Part shown: positions 34,347-43,574 of the stretch, piece by piece
Position numbering within the stretch: position 1 is the stretch's first letter
How the letters are laid out: each line of letters opens with the position of its first letter
From: DASVBE01 sp963770375
GTDB lineage: Bacteria > Actinomycetota > Actinomycetes > Streptosporangiales > Streptosporangiaceae
DNA length: 64,000 nt
Reading direction: 5' to 3'
Assembly: GCA_963770375.1 (NCBI GenBank)
Contig: CAVYPM010000008.1
Span: 124,001 to 188,000, forward strand
Made by a program: the position numbers and the translations under genes
The notes under the pieces: generated by a model
Databases searched by the model: none
What the model was told of the DNA's origin: nothing
Seen by the model: the letters and a program-made list of their open reading frames with translations, nothing else

Positions 34347-34846
34347 GTCAGTGCCTGTCCGGGGGCCCGGCGGCGGCGGGACCGTCGCTGCCGTGCTCGT
34401 CGTCCGCGTCCTCGTCGTCGTTCTTCTTCTTCGTCGTCCTCGTCCTCAGTGGCGCCCGAGATGATCCCCGGCACGCCCGGCATGCCGCCGAACCCGGGGA
34501 AGCCGCCCTCACCGAAACCGCCCGGGCCGAAGCCGGCCGCCAGCGGGTTCATCGCCTCCTGCTGGAGCTGCATCACGGACCGGTTGGCGTCCCTGACCGC
34601 GGCCAGCACCAGGTCCGCGATGGTCTGCGCGGACTCCTCCGGGTTGTCCGGGTCGATCGCGTCCGGCCGGATGGTCAGGTCGAGCAGCTCGCCCTGCCCG
34701 TTGACCACGGCCGTCACCAGCCCGCCCCCGGCCGAGCCCTCTACTTCCGCGTCGGCAAGCTCCTGCTGGGCGTCCATGAGCTGTTCCTGCATCTGCTGCG
34801 CGGCGGCGAGCAGTTGCTGCATATCCAGCTGACCGCCAGGTTCCAC
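34319..34846 (-). CDS. YbaB/EbfC nucleoid-associated protein, altered C-terminus
   Basis: A YbaB/EbfC DNA-binding protein: MQQLLAAAQQMQEQLMDAQQ, a beta strand GLVTAVVNGQGELLDL and helix ESAQTIADLVLAAVRDAN. The core (to about residue 95) is normal and ends in a Gly/Pro-rich tail. After an acidic DEDDEEE stretch the frame turns abruptly arginine-rich and overruns the recR start. Reading one base on at the GAAGAAGAAGAAC stretch (near 34421-34432) restores DDEDADDEHGSDG and a stop at 34348-34350, one base before recR. So a +1 indel, real or in the assembly, is likely at the 3' end. Confidence 0.88.
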   Translation of the reverse strand: MEPGGQLDMQQLLAAAQQMQEQLMDAQQELADAEVEGSAGGGLVTAVVNGQGELLDLTIRPDAIDPDNPEESAQTIADLVLAAVRDANRSVMQLQQEAMNPLAAGFGPGGFGEGGFPGFGGMPGVPGIISGATEDEDDEEEERRRGRGRRARQRRSRRRRAPGQALTCTKGSCRA

Positions 34847-35067
34847 GTTGCCCTCATTCGCTGGTAGATGCGCCTATGCGGCGGCTCTTGCCCGTCTTCC
34901 GCCGGGGCGCTCGCCGACGGCCGCCTTACGCTTCCGAGCCTATGCCCGCCCGGCCCCTCAGCCGTCCGCGCACCACCCGGACTTAACCCCGTGTTACCGC
35001 ACTTCCCGCATCAAACCGGCCAGCCCCGCTGTGCACTCTGGTGAGGATGGGCTGGCCCGCGCCGGGC
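34847..35067. other. Intergenic between ybaB and dnaX, no gene
   Basis: 220 bp with no coding signal, between the dnaX stop and the ybaB start. It presumably carries the ybaB-recR promoter on the reverse strand; I see no clear hairpin. Confidence 0.5.
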
Positions 35068-37341
35068 CTAGTCGCTGCCGAACTCTTCGATGATCTTTCC
35101 GCCGAGCTCGCGCTGGATGAGGTCGAGGCCGCTGAGCGACTCGGTGCCGGGGGCGCCGGCGGGCGGCCTGGCGTCCTGCCCGGTGGCGCTCTCCTCGGCG
35201 GCCAGGTCGTCGGGGTCCCTGGCCGCCTGCGGGCGGGACTCGTTGCCAGATCCGGGCTGGGGCCGCGATCCGGAGCCGGCCCGGGACGGGCCGGGAGCGC
35301 CGGACCCGCCGCTCTCACCCGTTGCGCCGCGGCGGGCCGCCTTCCGCGCGGCACTGGCGCCGGCGCCCTGGGCTGGCGGGCCCCCGCCCCGGGGCGGGCC
35401 GCTGTAGCCGCCCGGGTCATCGTCGTCGTCCGGGCCGTCCGGCGGGGCGTAGTCGTAGGAGCTGGCGTCGCCGTGGCCGCCGGACCGCGCCGGCCGGCTG
35501 GGCCCGCCCGGGGATGCGGGTGCGGCACCGCGGGGGCGGGTGGTGGCGCCGGCCGCGGCGGCCGGGCCGCTGACCCCGCGGATCTGCGGGGAGATGCCGA
35601 ACATGGCCTTCAGCACCCGGCTGAGGTCGGCGTCGTAGCCGCTGGACGCGAACCCGCGGGCGTAGCCCTCGTTGGCGAAGCTGAGGGTCAGCGCCCCGCC
35701 GTCCAGGCCCGCCACGGTGGCCTTCTCCAGCAGGATCCAGGCCACCTTGCGCTCGGCCTTGACGGCTTCGAGCACGTCGGCCCACCGGCTCTGCAGCACG
35801 CCGGCGTCCACCTGACCGCCAGCTCCCGGGTGGCCGGCCGGGCTGCCGCCCCGGTCCGGCGCGGCCGGCTGCTCCGGCGCAGTCGCCGCGGCTGCCGCGG
35901 CCGCCGCCCGGTCGTCCCGGCCGGCTGACTCGCTGCCCCGCGGCCGCGGCGGCGCGGCATTGCCCGCTGGCCCGCTGGCCGCGGCCCGGCTCGCGGCGGC
36001 CTTGGCGGCCGCGGCGGGTGACGGCGTTTCCGGCCCGGCACTGGCCGCAGCCGCCTGGCCGCCGCCTGCCGCGGCCGGGGCCGGATCGGCGGCCGCCCTG
36101 GCCACCGCGGCGCCGACGCCGCCGGCCAGCCTGCGCTCCAGCGTTTCCAGCCGGGCCAGCAGGGCCTGCTCACCGCTGCCCGCGCCGGGCAGCAGCACCT
36201 GGGCGCACATCAGCTCCAGCAGCAGCCGCGGCGAGGTCGCGCCGCGCATCTCCACCAGGCCCGCGCTGATTACCTCGGCGGCCCGGGTCAGCTGGGCCCG
36301 GCCGAAGCTGGCGGCCTGCTGGCGCATCCGGTCCAGCCGGTCGGCCGGGATGTCGAGCAGGCCGGTCTCGCCCGCGTCCGGCACCGCGGCCAGGATGATC
36401 AGGTCGCGCAGCCGGTCGAGCAGGTCGGCGGCGAACCGCCGCGGGTCGTGGCCGCCCTCGACCACCCGGTCCACGGCCCGGAACACCGCGCCGCCGTCCC
36501 CGGCCGCGAACGCGTCGGCCACGTCGTCCAGCAGGTTCTCGTCGGTGTAGCCGAGCAGCGCGATGGCCCGCTCGTAGGTCAGCCCTTCGTCGCCGGACCC
36601 GGCCAGCAGCTGGTCCAGGATGGACAGCGAGTCCCGCGCGGACCCGGCCCCGGCCCGGATGACGACCGGGAGGACGGCGGGCTCGTAGCTGACGCCCTCG
36701 CTGGCCAGGATCTCCTCCAGCAGTTCGCGCAGCACGGCCGGCGGGAACAGGCGGAACGGGTAGTGGTGCGTCCGCGACCTGATCGTCGCGATGACCTTCT
36801 CCGGCTCGGTCGTGGCGAACACGAACTTCAGGTGCGGCGGCGGCTCCTCGACGAGCTTCAGCAGCGCGTTGAAGCCCTCCCTGGTGACCATGTGCGCTTC
36901 GTCGATGATGTAGATCTTGAACCGGCCGCTGACCGGTGCGTAGAACGCGCGCTCGCGCAGGTCCCTGGCGTCGTCCACGCCGCCGTGCGAGGCGGCGTCG
37001 ATCTCGATCACGTCGATGCTGCCGGGCCCGGACGGGGCCAGCGCGACGCACGAGGCGCACACCCCGCACGGATCGGGGGTCGGGCCCTGCTCGCAGTTCA
37101 GCGACCGGGCCAGGATCCGCGCACTGGACGTCTTGCCGCAGCCGCGCGGCCCGCTGAACAGGTAGGCGTGGTTGATCCGGCCGGTGCGCAGCGCCTGGCG
37201 CAGCGGCTCGGTGACGTGATCCTGGCCCTTGAGCTCGGCGAAGGTGGCCGGGCGGTAGCGCCGGTACAGCGCTAGCCGGACGGGCGGTGCCCCCGGGCCT
37301 GCCGGGTCGACGGGGGCGGGACTGGGCACGTCGCCTGCCAT
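35068..37341 (-). CDS. dnaX: DNA polymerase III gamma/tau subunit
   Basis: A 757-residue clamp-loader subunit. LALYRRYRPATFAELKGQDH opens the AAA+ domain; Walker A is SGPRGCGKTSSARIL, the zinc module is CEQGPTPDPCGVCASC, and Walker B is YIIDEAHMVTREGF. Sensor residues in KFVFATTEPEKVIATIRSR are intact. Domain III is followed by a long Ala/Pro/Gly-rich linker (about 400-600) and a C-terminal tau-like region containing WADVLEAVKAERKVAWILLE. The tail is acidic then Pro-rich. ATG at 37341 with AGAGG close upstream. The SRP RNA gene lies just upstream, as is usual in actinobacteria. Confidence 0.95.
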   Translation of the reverse strand: MAGDVPSPAPVDPAGPGAPPVRLALYRRYRPATFAELKGQDHVTEPLRQALRTGRINHAYLFSGPRGCGKTSSARILARSLNCEQGPTPDPCGVCASCVALAPSGPGSIDVIEIDAASHGGVDDARDLRERAFYAPVSGRFKIYIIDEAHMVTREGFNALLKLVEEPPPHLKFVFATTEPEKVIATIRSRTHHYPFRLFPPAVLRELLEEILASEGVSYEPAVLPVVIRAGAGSARDSLSILDQLLAGSGDEGLTYERAIALLGYTDENLLDDVADAFAAGDGGAVFRAVDRVVEGGHDPRRFAADLLDRLRDLIILAAVPDAGETGLLDIPADRLDRMRQQAASFGRAQLTRAAEVISAGLVEMRGATSPRLLLELMCAQVLLPGAGSGEQALLARLETLERRLAGGVGAAVARAAADPAPAAAGGGQAAAASAGPETPSPAAAAKAAASRAAASGPAGNAAPPRPRGSESAGRDDRAAAAAAAATAPEQPAAPDRGGSPAGHPGAGGQVDAGVLQSRWADVLEAVKAERKVAWILLEKATVAGLDGGALTLSFANEGYARGFASSGYDADLSRVLKAMFGISPQIRGVSGPAAAAGATTRPRGAAPASPGGPSRPARSGGHGDASSYDYAPPDGPDDDDDPGGYSGPPRGGGPPAQGAGASAARKAARRGATGESGGSGAPGPSRAGSGSRPQPGSGNESRPQAARDPDDLAAEESATGQDARPPAGAPGTESLSGLDLIQRELGGKIIEEFGSD

Positions 37342-37365
37342 GACCTCTTCTTCCCAGGAGGAAAA

Positions 37366-37461
37366 GGGACCCCCCGCACACCCGTCAGAGCCCGCGTACC
37401 CTTGCTGCCTTCCGGCCCTGGGGGAGTTGGCGGGATAAACGCCGTGCGAGGGGTCTGGGGT
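37366..37461 (-). ncRNA. ffs: Signal recognition particle 4.5S RNA
   Basis: The reverse strand carries GGGCCGGAAGGCAGCAAGG, the conserved helix-8 tetraloop and asymmetric loop that bind Ffh. The ends ACCCCTCGCAC and GTGCGGGGGGT pair to close a hairpin of about 96 nt, the small bacterial type without an Alu domain. CCCTTTTC immediately follows as a terminator. Exact ends are estimated from the pairing. Confidence 0.92.
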
Positions 37462-37562
37462 CCAGTCTAGCGAGACCTCTGACAGTCCTGTCCGCGGATC
37501 CGCCCGCTGCCCCTTCGGGCACCGTGCCCAGCCGCGCCCCGGGACCCAGTAGGCTGTCCGGC

Positions 37563-37650
37563 GGAGGATTCGCCTAGTGGCCTAGGGCGCACGCTTGGAA
37601 AGCGTGTTGGGGGCAACCCCTCAGGAGTTCGAATCTCCTATCCTCCGCCA
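37563..37650 (+). tRNA. tRNA-Ser(GGA), attachment site of the element array
   Basis: An 88-nt class II tRNA with encoded CCA. The acceptor stem GGAGGAT pairs with ATCCTCC, the anticodon stem CACGC/GCGTG encloses TTGGAAA with anticodon GGA, a long variable arm TTGGGGGCAACCCCTC follows, and the T arm is AGGAG-TTCGAAT-CTCCT. It reads UCC/UCU serine codons. Its 3' half from the anticodon onward is repeated three more times downstream, so this is the integration target. Confidence 0.98.
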
Positions 37651-37661
37651 CGCTGACCTGC
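37595..37661 (+). repeat. att direct repeat 1 (within tRNA-Ser)
   Basis: The anticodon-to-3'-end part of tRNA-Ser plus 11 bp of flank (CGCTGACCTGC). Identical over 67 bp to the copy at 48660-48726; shorter 54- and 57-bp identities at 54571 and 60961. It is the crossover region used by a tyrosine recombinase. Confidence 0.93.
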
Positions 37662-37710
37662 GACGACGCGGTCGGATCATGGTCGGGGCTGCGCTACCTC
37701 CCACAGCGTG

Positions 37711-37729
37711 TGTCTCATTTTCTGTCTCA
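37711..37729. promoter_or_regulatory. Heptamer pair TGTCTCA-N5-TGTCTCA, candidate recombinase arm site
   Basis: Two TGTCTCA copies at 12-bp spacing (37711-37717 and 37723-37729), 61 bp beyond the tRNA end. The same pair occurs left of each of the three downstream repeats, which is how arm-type integrase sites are arranged. No other function is evident. Confidence 0.55.
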
Positions 37730-38927
37730 GTTTGAGTCCTGGCCATATGCCTTATTCCGGACAAATCGGTGTGGCGGCACGCTGAGATGACACACGTTGT
37801 ACCTGGTCAGGGACGTCGCGGACGTACCTGAACGGAATGGCGCACGCCGCGAAAGCGTGCGCACCGCCGTTCAGGGCAGGCCGGGACCGCCCGCGACCTG
37901 GATGCAGGTTGTTGTTGCATGGGGCAGATGCCGCCACTTGCAGACCGCATCACACTGTGTGATCGGGAAGTTCGCGGAGAACGCGCGCCGACCCGCCGAT
38001 CTGTATCGTCATAGGTCATGATCGATTAGTGACTAATAGCGTGCATAACGAAAATTCTGTGCGCCGGCGATTCGATGGGATAGGGATCGCTGATCTGCTT
38101 CTTGTGGTCCGCCGTACGGGTGCGCGAGGTTGGGGTGAACCTCACATGGCTCGCCGCTGTGTCAAATAGGGGGCCATCCTGGTGGGGCGCCACCTCGTCT
38201 GTCAGCGCAGTTGTCCCTCCTGCGGAGGGGGCGTAGCGTCTGAAGCAGGAAGGTGTGCTCGTTTATCTGCGTGTAAACGAGATTGAGATTCCTCCCGGCT
38301 GCTCTGGACCCCGGTGGTGCTCCGCGCGCAGCCAAGCTGAGGTGGCATATGGCGGCACCTGTCCCTCGCCGTGCTCCGTTCTCTGTCGGTGACCAGCGGG
38401 TTCTGTTCTTTGTCCGTGGTACGCGTGTCGTCTTGTGGGCGGCGGCTGGGCATCCTCGAGCCACCCCGGCTCAAGACGGGCCTGGACGGCCATGAGCGCA
38501 GCGATAGGCCCGGCTGGCCGGGCTGCGGCGCCCGCCGGGAACGGTGGCGGGACTGCGCCGCCGCTGCGGCGGCAGGCGAGGTCGGCGATCGTGCAGGACA
38601 GTTGCGGCGCCGCAGGCGTGTGGCGCGCCGCGCAGATCGCCCTGCCTGAGGGCGCCGGCACCGAGGTACCCGTGAAGGCCCGCGCCGCCGGTTCGTCCGG
38701 GTACATGGCATCTGCTGGCGGGCCAGCCGTACCTGATGCGCCTGGTGGGCTTCGGTGTGCGCGCACCAGGAATCGTTTCCCTGAGCCCGGCGCCGCCGGC
38801 ACGGTCGTGGCGGCCCGGCCAAAGGTGACCAGGTTCGCGGCCAAGGTCTTCGGCATCAGCCGGGGTTCCTTGTCAGCTTGATTTCGTGCCGGGGCTTCCC
38901 GGCAGGACTTGCCGTGGAGGCACCGTC
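37730..38927. other. Left end of element 1, no gene recognised
   Basis: About 1.2 kb. Frames on both strands are short or low in coding character. The plus-strand scrap HLLAGQPYLMRLVGFGVRAP near 38720 looks protein-like but has no start and no recognised family. The integrase that would be expected here is absent or beyond recognition. Confidence 0.5.
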
Positions 38928-40484
38928 ATGGACCAGCCCGCCGGTTCCGCCGCTCCTGTCCCTCGGTCTGCCGTCCCGGCCGTCGCGCCGGCCCCGCCGG
39001 GAAGCGTTCCGCCCTCGGATCGGGTGCCGCTGCTTGCCTGGCTGATCGCGGCGGGGTTCGTGGCGGTCGAGCTCGCGGTCAGCGGCCGGTACGGCTTCAT
39101 GCAGGACGAGCTGTACTTCGTCGAGGCGAGCCGCCATCTGGCGTTCGGCTACGTGGACCAGCCGCCGCTCACGCCGCTGCTCACTCGCATCGCGGAGCTG
39201 CCCGGCCTCAGCCCGACCGCGATCCGGATCATCCCGGCGCTGGCCGGCGGGGCGGTCGTGGTCCTGGCGGCCCGGTTCGCGGCGCTGTTCGGCGCCGGCC
39301 GCCTCGGCCGGGTGCTGGCCGCGCTCGCCATGGCCTGCTCCCCCGTCCTGCTCGGGGCCGACCACGTGGACAACACCACCGCGCTGGACCTGCTGGCCTG
39401 GGCCGTGGCCCTGCTGTGCGTCACCACGGCGCTGTTGCGGGACAGGCCGCGGTGGTGGCTCGGCGCCGGCGTCGCGGCCGGGCTCGGGCTGGAGAACAAC
39501 GACCTGATGTTCATGCTGCTGATAGCCCTCGCCCTGGGCGTCCTGCTGTCGCAACATGCGGGAACCCTGCGCACCCGCTGGCCCTGGCTCGGCGCCGGGA
39601 TCGCCGCGGTGATCTGGGCCCCGAACCTGATCTGGCAGGCCACGCACGGGTGGCCACAGTTGGCCATGGCGTCGGCGCTGCACCAGCAGAACAACAGCGC
39701 GGGCGACTACCTGGGCGGGTTGCCGGCTCAGCTGCTCTATCTGGGACTGGTGGGCGCGGCGCTGGCCGTCGTGGGCTTCATCAAGCTCTGGCGAACCCCC
39801 GAGCTGCGGTTCATCGCCGTCGCCGTCACGGTCGTGCTCGCCTACGTGCTGGCCTGGGTGCCGGGCAAGGTGTACTACGCCGACGGCGTGGCCCCGGCGG
39901 TGCTGGCGGCCGGATCCCTCGCCGCCGAGCGGTGGATCGCCCGCGTGCGCCACCCCCGGCTGCTGCGCAACTCCGTGTTCGCCGCCATCCTGGCCACCAC
40001 AGCCCTGATCCTGTTCGCCGACCTGCCCATCGTGCCAGTCGGTGACGTGCACAAACTGCCGGGTTCCTCGCAGCACAGCGCCGCCGTCGGGAACACCGTC
40101 GGCTGGCCGCAGCTCGTCCGCGCGGTGGCCGCGCAGGACGCGGCCCAGGCCCACGCCGGCCAGCCACCCACATCGATCTTCACCGGGTACTACGCGGAGG
40201 CAGCCGCGCTCGACGTGCTGGGCCCGGCCGGTCACCTGCCGCCCGTGCTCTCCGGCCACAACGCCTACTGGATGTGGGGGCCGGGTCACGCCTCCGACCG
40301 GACGGTGCTCGTGGTCGACGCCCTGGGCCGCCTGCGCCATTACTTCGCCAACTGCCGCCTCCTCACCACCTACCACGCCCCCTACCAGGTACAGAACGAC
40401 TGGACCCCCATCCAGATCGGCGTCTGCACCGGGCCAGTGGCCAGCTGGCACACCCTCTGGCCCCACCTCAAGCACTACGGCTGA
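38928..40484 (+). CDS. GT39/ArnT-type membrane glycosyltransferase
   Basis: A 518-residue polytopic protein. After a cytosolic Pro-rich start, the first helix (VPLLAWLIAAGFVAVELAV) is followed by the catalytic loop YGFMQDELYFVEASRHLAFGY with the DE acid pair of the GT-C fold and the motif YVDQPPLTPLL. About ten more helices lead to a C-terminal extracytoplasmic domain. Such enzymes transfer sugars from polyprenyl phosphates to lipids or proteins outside the membrane. ATG at 38928 has GGAGG at eight bases. First intact gene of element 1. Acceptor unknown. Confidence 0.9.
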   Translation: MDQPAGSAAPVPRSAVPAVAPAPPGSVPPSDRVPLLAWLIAAGFVAVELAVSGRYGFMQDELYFVEASRHLAFGYVDQPPLTPLLTRIAELPGLSPTAIRIIPALAGGAVVVLAARFAALFGAGRLGRVLAALAMACSPVLLGADHVDNTTALDLLAWAVALLCVTTALLRDRPRWWLGAGVAAGLGLENNDLMFMLLIALALGVLLSQHAGTLRTRWPWLGAGIAAVIWAPNLIWQATHGWPQLAMASALHQQNNSAGDYLGGLPAQLLYLGLVGAALAVVGFIKLWRTPELRFIAVAVTVVLAYVLAWVPGKVYYADGVAPAVLAAGSLAAERWIARVRHPRLLRNSVFAAILATTALILFADLPIVPVGDVHKLPGSSQHSAAVGNTVGWPQLVRAVAAQDAAQAHAGQPPTSIFTGYYAEAAALDVLGPAGHLPPVLSGHNAYWMWGPGHASDRTVLVVDALGRLRHYFANCRLLTTYHAPYQVQNDWTPIQIGVCTGPVASWHTLWPHLKHYG

Positions 40485-40778
40485 CACAAGCCCTAACAAC
40501 CGCAGGCAGACATGACACACCCCGCAGCAACACCAGCGACCCCGGCGTCCGTCCTAATTGTCACGCCAGAGCCGGATGCACCTTGATGCGGCACCGACGG
40601 GCGCGACGGCCAGCCAGGCGCACCACGCCCGATCCGGACCAGCCGGCACAGAACAGAACCGGGCGATAGATGCGCCGTATGCGACGACGAGGGGCGCGAA
40701 GACGACGCGCGGTCAGTATTGCGTCATTTCGGCTGCACCATGAGTTACATTCCGGTCATCTGCTTCGGATTCATCGGC
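40485..40778. other. Intergenic, nothing recognised
   Basis: About 290 bp after the glycosyltransferase gene; no coding or RNA feature seen ahead of the hairpin at 40779. Confidence 0.45.
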
Positions 40779-40812
40779 GGAGGAGCCCGCCGGGTGCGCC
40801 GGCGCCTCCTCC
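40779..40812. terminator. Hairpin between convergent genes
   Basis: GGAGGAG-CCCGCCGG pairs with CCGGCG-CCTCCTCC nearly throughout, across a short TGCG loop. Lying between the glycosyltransferase and the convergent hydrolase, it can terminate both transcripts. No T-run. Confidence 0.6.
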
Positions 40813-40891
40813 TGCCATACGCGCGAAGCGGATCCGCCACGCTGTGGTGGGCGCGCATCCGCCCGAGGGGTGTGCGGCGGCGCGGGAGCTC

Positions 40892-41752
40892 TCAGAGAAA
40901 CTCCAGAGCCCGCTGGACGAAGTCCTCGTGGAACTGGAACACGCCGCCGTGCCCGGCGTCGGGATAGAGGACGAGGCGGCTGTCCGGGAGCCGCCGGTCG
41001 AGGTCGACGGTGTTCTTGGAGGGCACCATCTTGTCGCTCTCACCGTTCATGACGAGCACCGGCTGGTGGATGCTCGCGAGGTCCGCGGGCTTCTGCCGGC
41101 CCCAGCGGTGGATGGCCTTGAGCTGGGCGCGGAATGAGCCTACGGAGATGGCCTTGTCGCGGTCGTTGGTGCGTTCCTCCAGCCGTGCCAGGAACTCCTT
41201 CCCGGCCCGGCGCCCGTTCGCAGTCCTGGTGAAGAAGAGGAACTGCTTGGGGTCCTGGCGGGTGAGCAGTGCTCGCGCGGTGTCGAGGTAGGTGATGCGG
41301 GTCACCTTGTCGATGCCCTGGCCCCCCGCAGGGCCGGTTCCGGCGAGGATCATCTTGCGCACGAGCTGCGGCTCCTCCTGCGCGATCACCTGGGCGATCA
41401 TGCCGCCCATGGAGAACCCGAAGAGGTCGGCCTGGTCCAGGCCCAGGGCGCGGATGAAGGTGACGGCGTCCCTGGCCATCTGCTCGATGGTCGCCGGCGT
41501 GGACCCGGTGGAGGCGCCGACGCCCCGGTTGTCGAAGGTGATGACCGGGTGCTGGGCGGCGATGCCGTCCACGACCCGGGGGTCCCAGTTGTCCAGGACC
41601 GCGGCCAGGTGGGTGAGGAAGACCACCGGCACCCCGGTGCCCGGGCCGAGCTGACGGTAGGCGAACTCCACGCCGCCCGCGGAGAGCGTGCGCGTGGGGA
41701 CGTCGGTCCACGACGTCATCGAGCCGTTGTGCGCCTCTGGTGACTTATTCAT
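40892..41752 (-). CDS. Alpha/beta hydrolase
   Basis: A 286-residue alpha/beta hydrolase: oxyanion-strand region VVFLTHLAAVLDNWDPRVVDG, nucleophile elbow FGFSMGGMIAQ, acid in MNGESDKMVPS and histidine in PDAGHGGVFQ. Several such enzymes act on lactones, esters or polyketide-like substrates; this one cannot be assigned. The ATG at 41752 has AAGGA nine bases upstream. A later ATG (MTSWTDVP) is possible. The reading frame merges with the SDR antisense frame upstream, which is an artefact. It lies in element 1, beside a transposase scrap. Confidence 0.88.
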   Translation of the reverse strand: MNKSPEAHNGSMTSWTDVPTRTLSAGGVEFAYRQLGPGTGVPVVFLTHLAAVLDNWDPRVVDGIAAQHPVITFDNRGVGASTGSTPATIEQMARDAVTFIRALGLDQADLFGFSMGGMIAQVIAQEEPQLVRKMILAGTGPAGGQGIDKVTRITYLDTARALLTRQDPKQFLFFTRTANGRRAGKEFLARLEERTNDRDKAISVGSFRAQLKAIHRWGRQKPADLASIHQPVLVMNGESDKMVPSKNTVDLDRRLPDSRLVLYPDAGHGGVFQFHEDFVQRALEFL

Positions 41753-41998
41753 GATCGCGTTCCTTCTCTCATTGCTCAGCTGCTGTTGGCAGGTATCGCC
41801 GGTTCCCGCCCCGTGACGGAATCGACTGCGGAGAACGTGCGGGTGCCGAAAACCTCGTCCGTCCTGGTCATGGCCACTTTGATCATCGAAACACGATTGC
41901 CGATGCAATCCCGAGCCTCGGCCCCGAGGCGACGGTGATCTACGCTGAGCACTGCGCGACGATGAACCATTGCGCTGTTTCGACTGACCTAGCTCGGT

Positions 41999-42330
41999 GT
42001 GACCAACGCGCTCGCGTTGCTGCGGCTGCTGCCGATGAGCAACGAGGACAAAGACGCCGAAATCCTCACGCTGCGGCATCAGATCACCGTCCTCGAACGT
42101 CAACTGCACGGCGAGAAAAGTTCGGTTCATTCGGCTGACCGGGGCGCGGCTCGCCGCCCCTGCTGCACCGGCTGCCCCGTGATGTGCTCCGCAACCTGCA
42201 GGTAGCCCCGAAGAGCCCTCGACTGTGCCTGCGGGCTCTCCCTCAACAACCCCACCGCCTGGCTCACACCAACGACGAACTAACGCAGCGCAGCACTGGG
42301 TCCCACGATGACACTCCTTCTCATGGTTGG
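41999..42330 (+). pseudogene. Transposase fragment (IS481/IS3 integrase type)
   Basis: The frame reads TNALALLRLLPMSNEDKDAE, LTLRHQITVLERQLHGEK, then breaks; a second frame continues with DVLRNLQVAPKSPRL. This is the N-terminal HTH-side part of an integrase-core transposase seen widely in actinobacteria (RLLPMSxxDKDAEILxLRHQ). The DDE catalytic region is missing and no inverted ends are visible, so it is a dead remnant of roughly 300 bp. Confidence 0.65.
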
Positions 42331-42387
42331 GCACGTTGGTCGTGCCCAGGCGGTTTCGGACGGGTTCGGGTACGCGAAAGGTGAGCG

Positions 42388-43203
42388 TCAGTTCGGCATC
42401 CGGTTGAATCTGCGGACGATGCGGTCGAAGATCCGGGCCGGAAGGACGCGGTGGAGCACGCTGATGCTTGCGGCCGTCGAGCCGGCGGTGCGCCGCAGTT
42501 TCGGGTTCCGGTCGGTGGCCGCCGCGACGATCACCTTGGCCACGACGGCGGGATCGTCGCCGCCGCTGGTGTTTTTCGCCAGCACCTCGTCGAAGGTGCG
42601 CCGTCCCGACGCGTAGAGCGGCATGGGGGTGTCGCCCTGCACGCTGTGGTCCCCGAATGGGGTGTTGATCGGGCCGGGCTCGACGAGCAGGATCCGGACG
42701 CCGTGCTCGCGGACCTCGTGGTCCAGCGACCCGGAGTAGCCCTCGACCGCGTGCTTGGTCGAGGTGTAGATGGCCATGAACGGGCTGGGGACGAACCCGC
42801 TGAGGGAGGAGACGTTGATAACGCGTCCGCGCCGTTGAGCGCGCATGTGCGGCAGGACCGCCTTGGTCATCCGCATGATGCCGTAGACGTTGATGTCGAA
42901 GACGTCCTGCGTCCGGGCGACGGAGAACTCCTCGGCGGCGCCGTTGGCGCCGACGCCGGCGTTGTTGACCAGGACGTCGATGCGCCCGAACCGGTCGATC
43001 ACCTGCTTGACCACGGAGGCGACCGATTCGTCGCTGGTCACGTCGAGGTCGAGGTAGGTCACCCCGGCGGGCGCGGTGACTCGCGCGGTGTTGCGGCCGG
43101 TTCCGATCACCTCGAAACCCGCGCCGGCGAGCGCGATCGCTGCCGCCTTGCCGATGCCTGAGGACGCGCCTGTTACGAGCGCGACCCGCCGAGTTGCTGC
43201 CAT
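42388..43203 (-). CDS. Short-chain dehydrogenase/reductase (SDR)
   Basis: A 271-residue classical SDR. The cofactor motif TGASSGIG, the structural NNAG and the catalytic S..YxxxK (SSLSGFVPSP, YTSTKHAV) are all present; GTGRN after the second strand suits NADP(H). The C-terminal basic RRFNRMPN is membrane-peripheral-like. The ATG at 43203 follows AGGAGCCCGTG. It is divergent from a TetR gene with repeated TTACGTTCG boxes between, so it is very likely the regulator's target. Substrate unknown. Confidence 0.92.
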   Translation of the reverse strand: MAATRRVALVTGASSGIGKAAAIALAGAGFEVIGTGRNTARVTAPAGVTYLDLDVTSDESVASVVKQVIDRFGRIDVLVNNAGVGANGAAEEFSVARTQDVFDINVYGIMRMTKAVLPHMRAQRRGRVINVSSLSGFVPSPFMAIYTSTKHAVEGYSGSLDHEVREHGVRILLVEPGPINTPFGDHSVQGDTPMPLYASGRRTFDEVLAKNTSGGDDPAVVAKVIVAAATDRNPKLRRTAGSTAASISVLHRVLPARIFDRIVRRFNRMPN

Positions 43204-43226
43204 CACGGGCTCCTGACCTCATTGGA

Positions 43227-43250
43227 TTACGTTCGATTGACTTACGTTCG
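43227..43250. promoter_or_regulatory. Repeated TTACGTTCG boxes, likely TetR operator
   Basis: TTACGTTCG occurs at 43227-43235 and 43242-43250 (15-bp period), and outer ATTACG/CGTAAT form an inverted pair. The site lies 24 bp before the SDR start, in the divergent region facing the TetR genes. Confidence 0.6.
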
Positions 43251-43350
43251 TAATACCATATGCTGAGAAGTGACGGATGGCAAGCATCCTCCTCGAGGAG
43301 AGGACTCACCGGTTGCGGTACGGAGGCGGAAGAGGCGCAAGCGGGCGGCG

Positions 43351-43455
43351 AGGCGCGGATCATCGAGACGGCCGGACGCCGGGTCAAGCGAGACGGCATC
43401 CACGGCCCGGGGATCGCCGCGCTCATGGCGGAGGCGGGACTCGCCAGACGGCACC
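43351..43455 (+). pseudogene. Partial duplicate of a TetR DNA-binding domain
   Basis: The frame gives RIIETAGRRVKRDGIHGPGI and AALMAEAGL, nearly the same as the HTH start of the intact TetR gene 260 bp downstream (RIIETAGRRLKRDGIDGSGV). It breaks off before the recognition helix and runs into unrelated sequence. It is a truncated second copy left by duplication or by recombination between two regulators. Confidence 0.7.
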
Positions 43456-43574
43456 GCACCGCCGCCGGGCTGCCGTCCGGGAGATCGGACGGGCATAATA
43501 GATTACGCCCGTACTATCATTGCCGGCGAGCACCGGCGGACGGCAAGTGGTTCTTGCGGCGGGCGGAGGAGCGT

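Noticed and set aside
38263..38856. 197-codon reverse frame at the left end of element 1
   Set aside because: Composition is GC-driven, no domain is recognisable and the ribosome site is weak; overlapping frames on the other strand are equally long.
40892..43459. A single 855-codon reverse gene covering hydrolase and SDR
   Set aside because: The open frame is accidental; the SDR is encoded in a different frame and the hydrolase has its own start with ribosome site at 41752.
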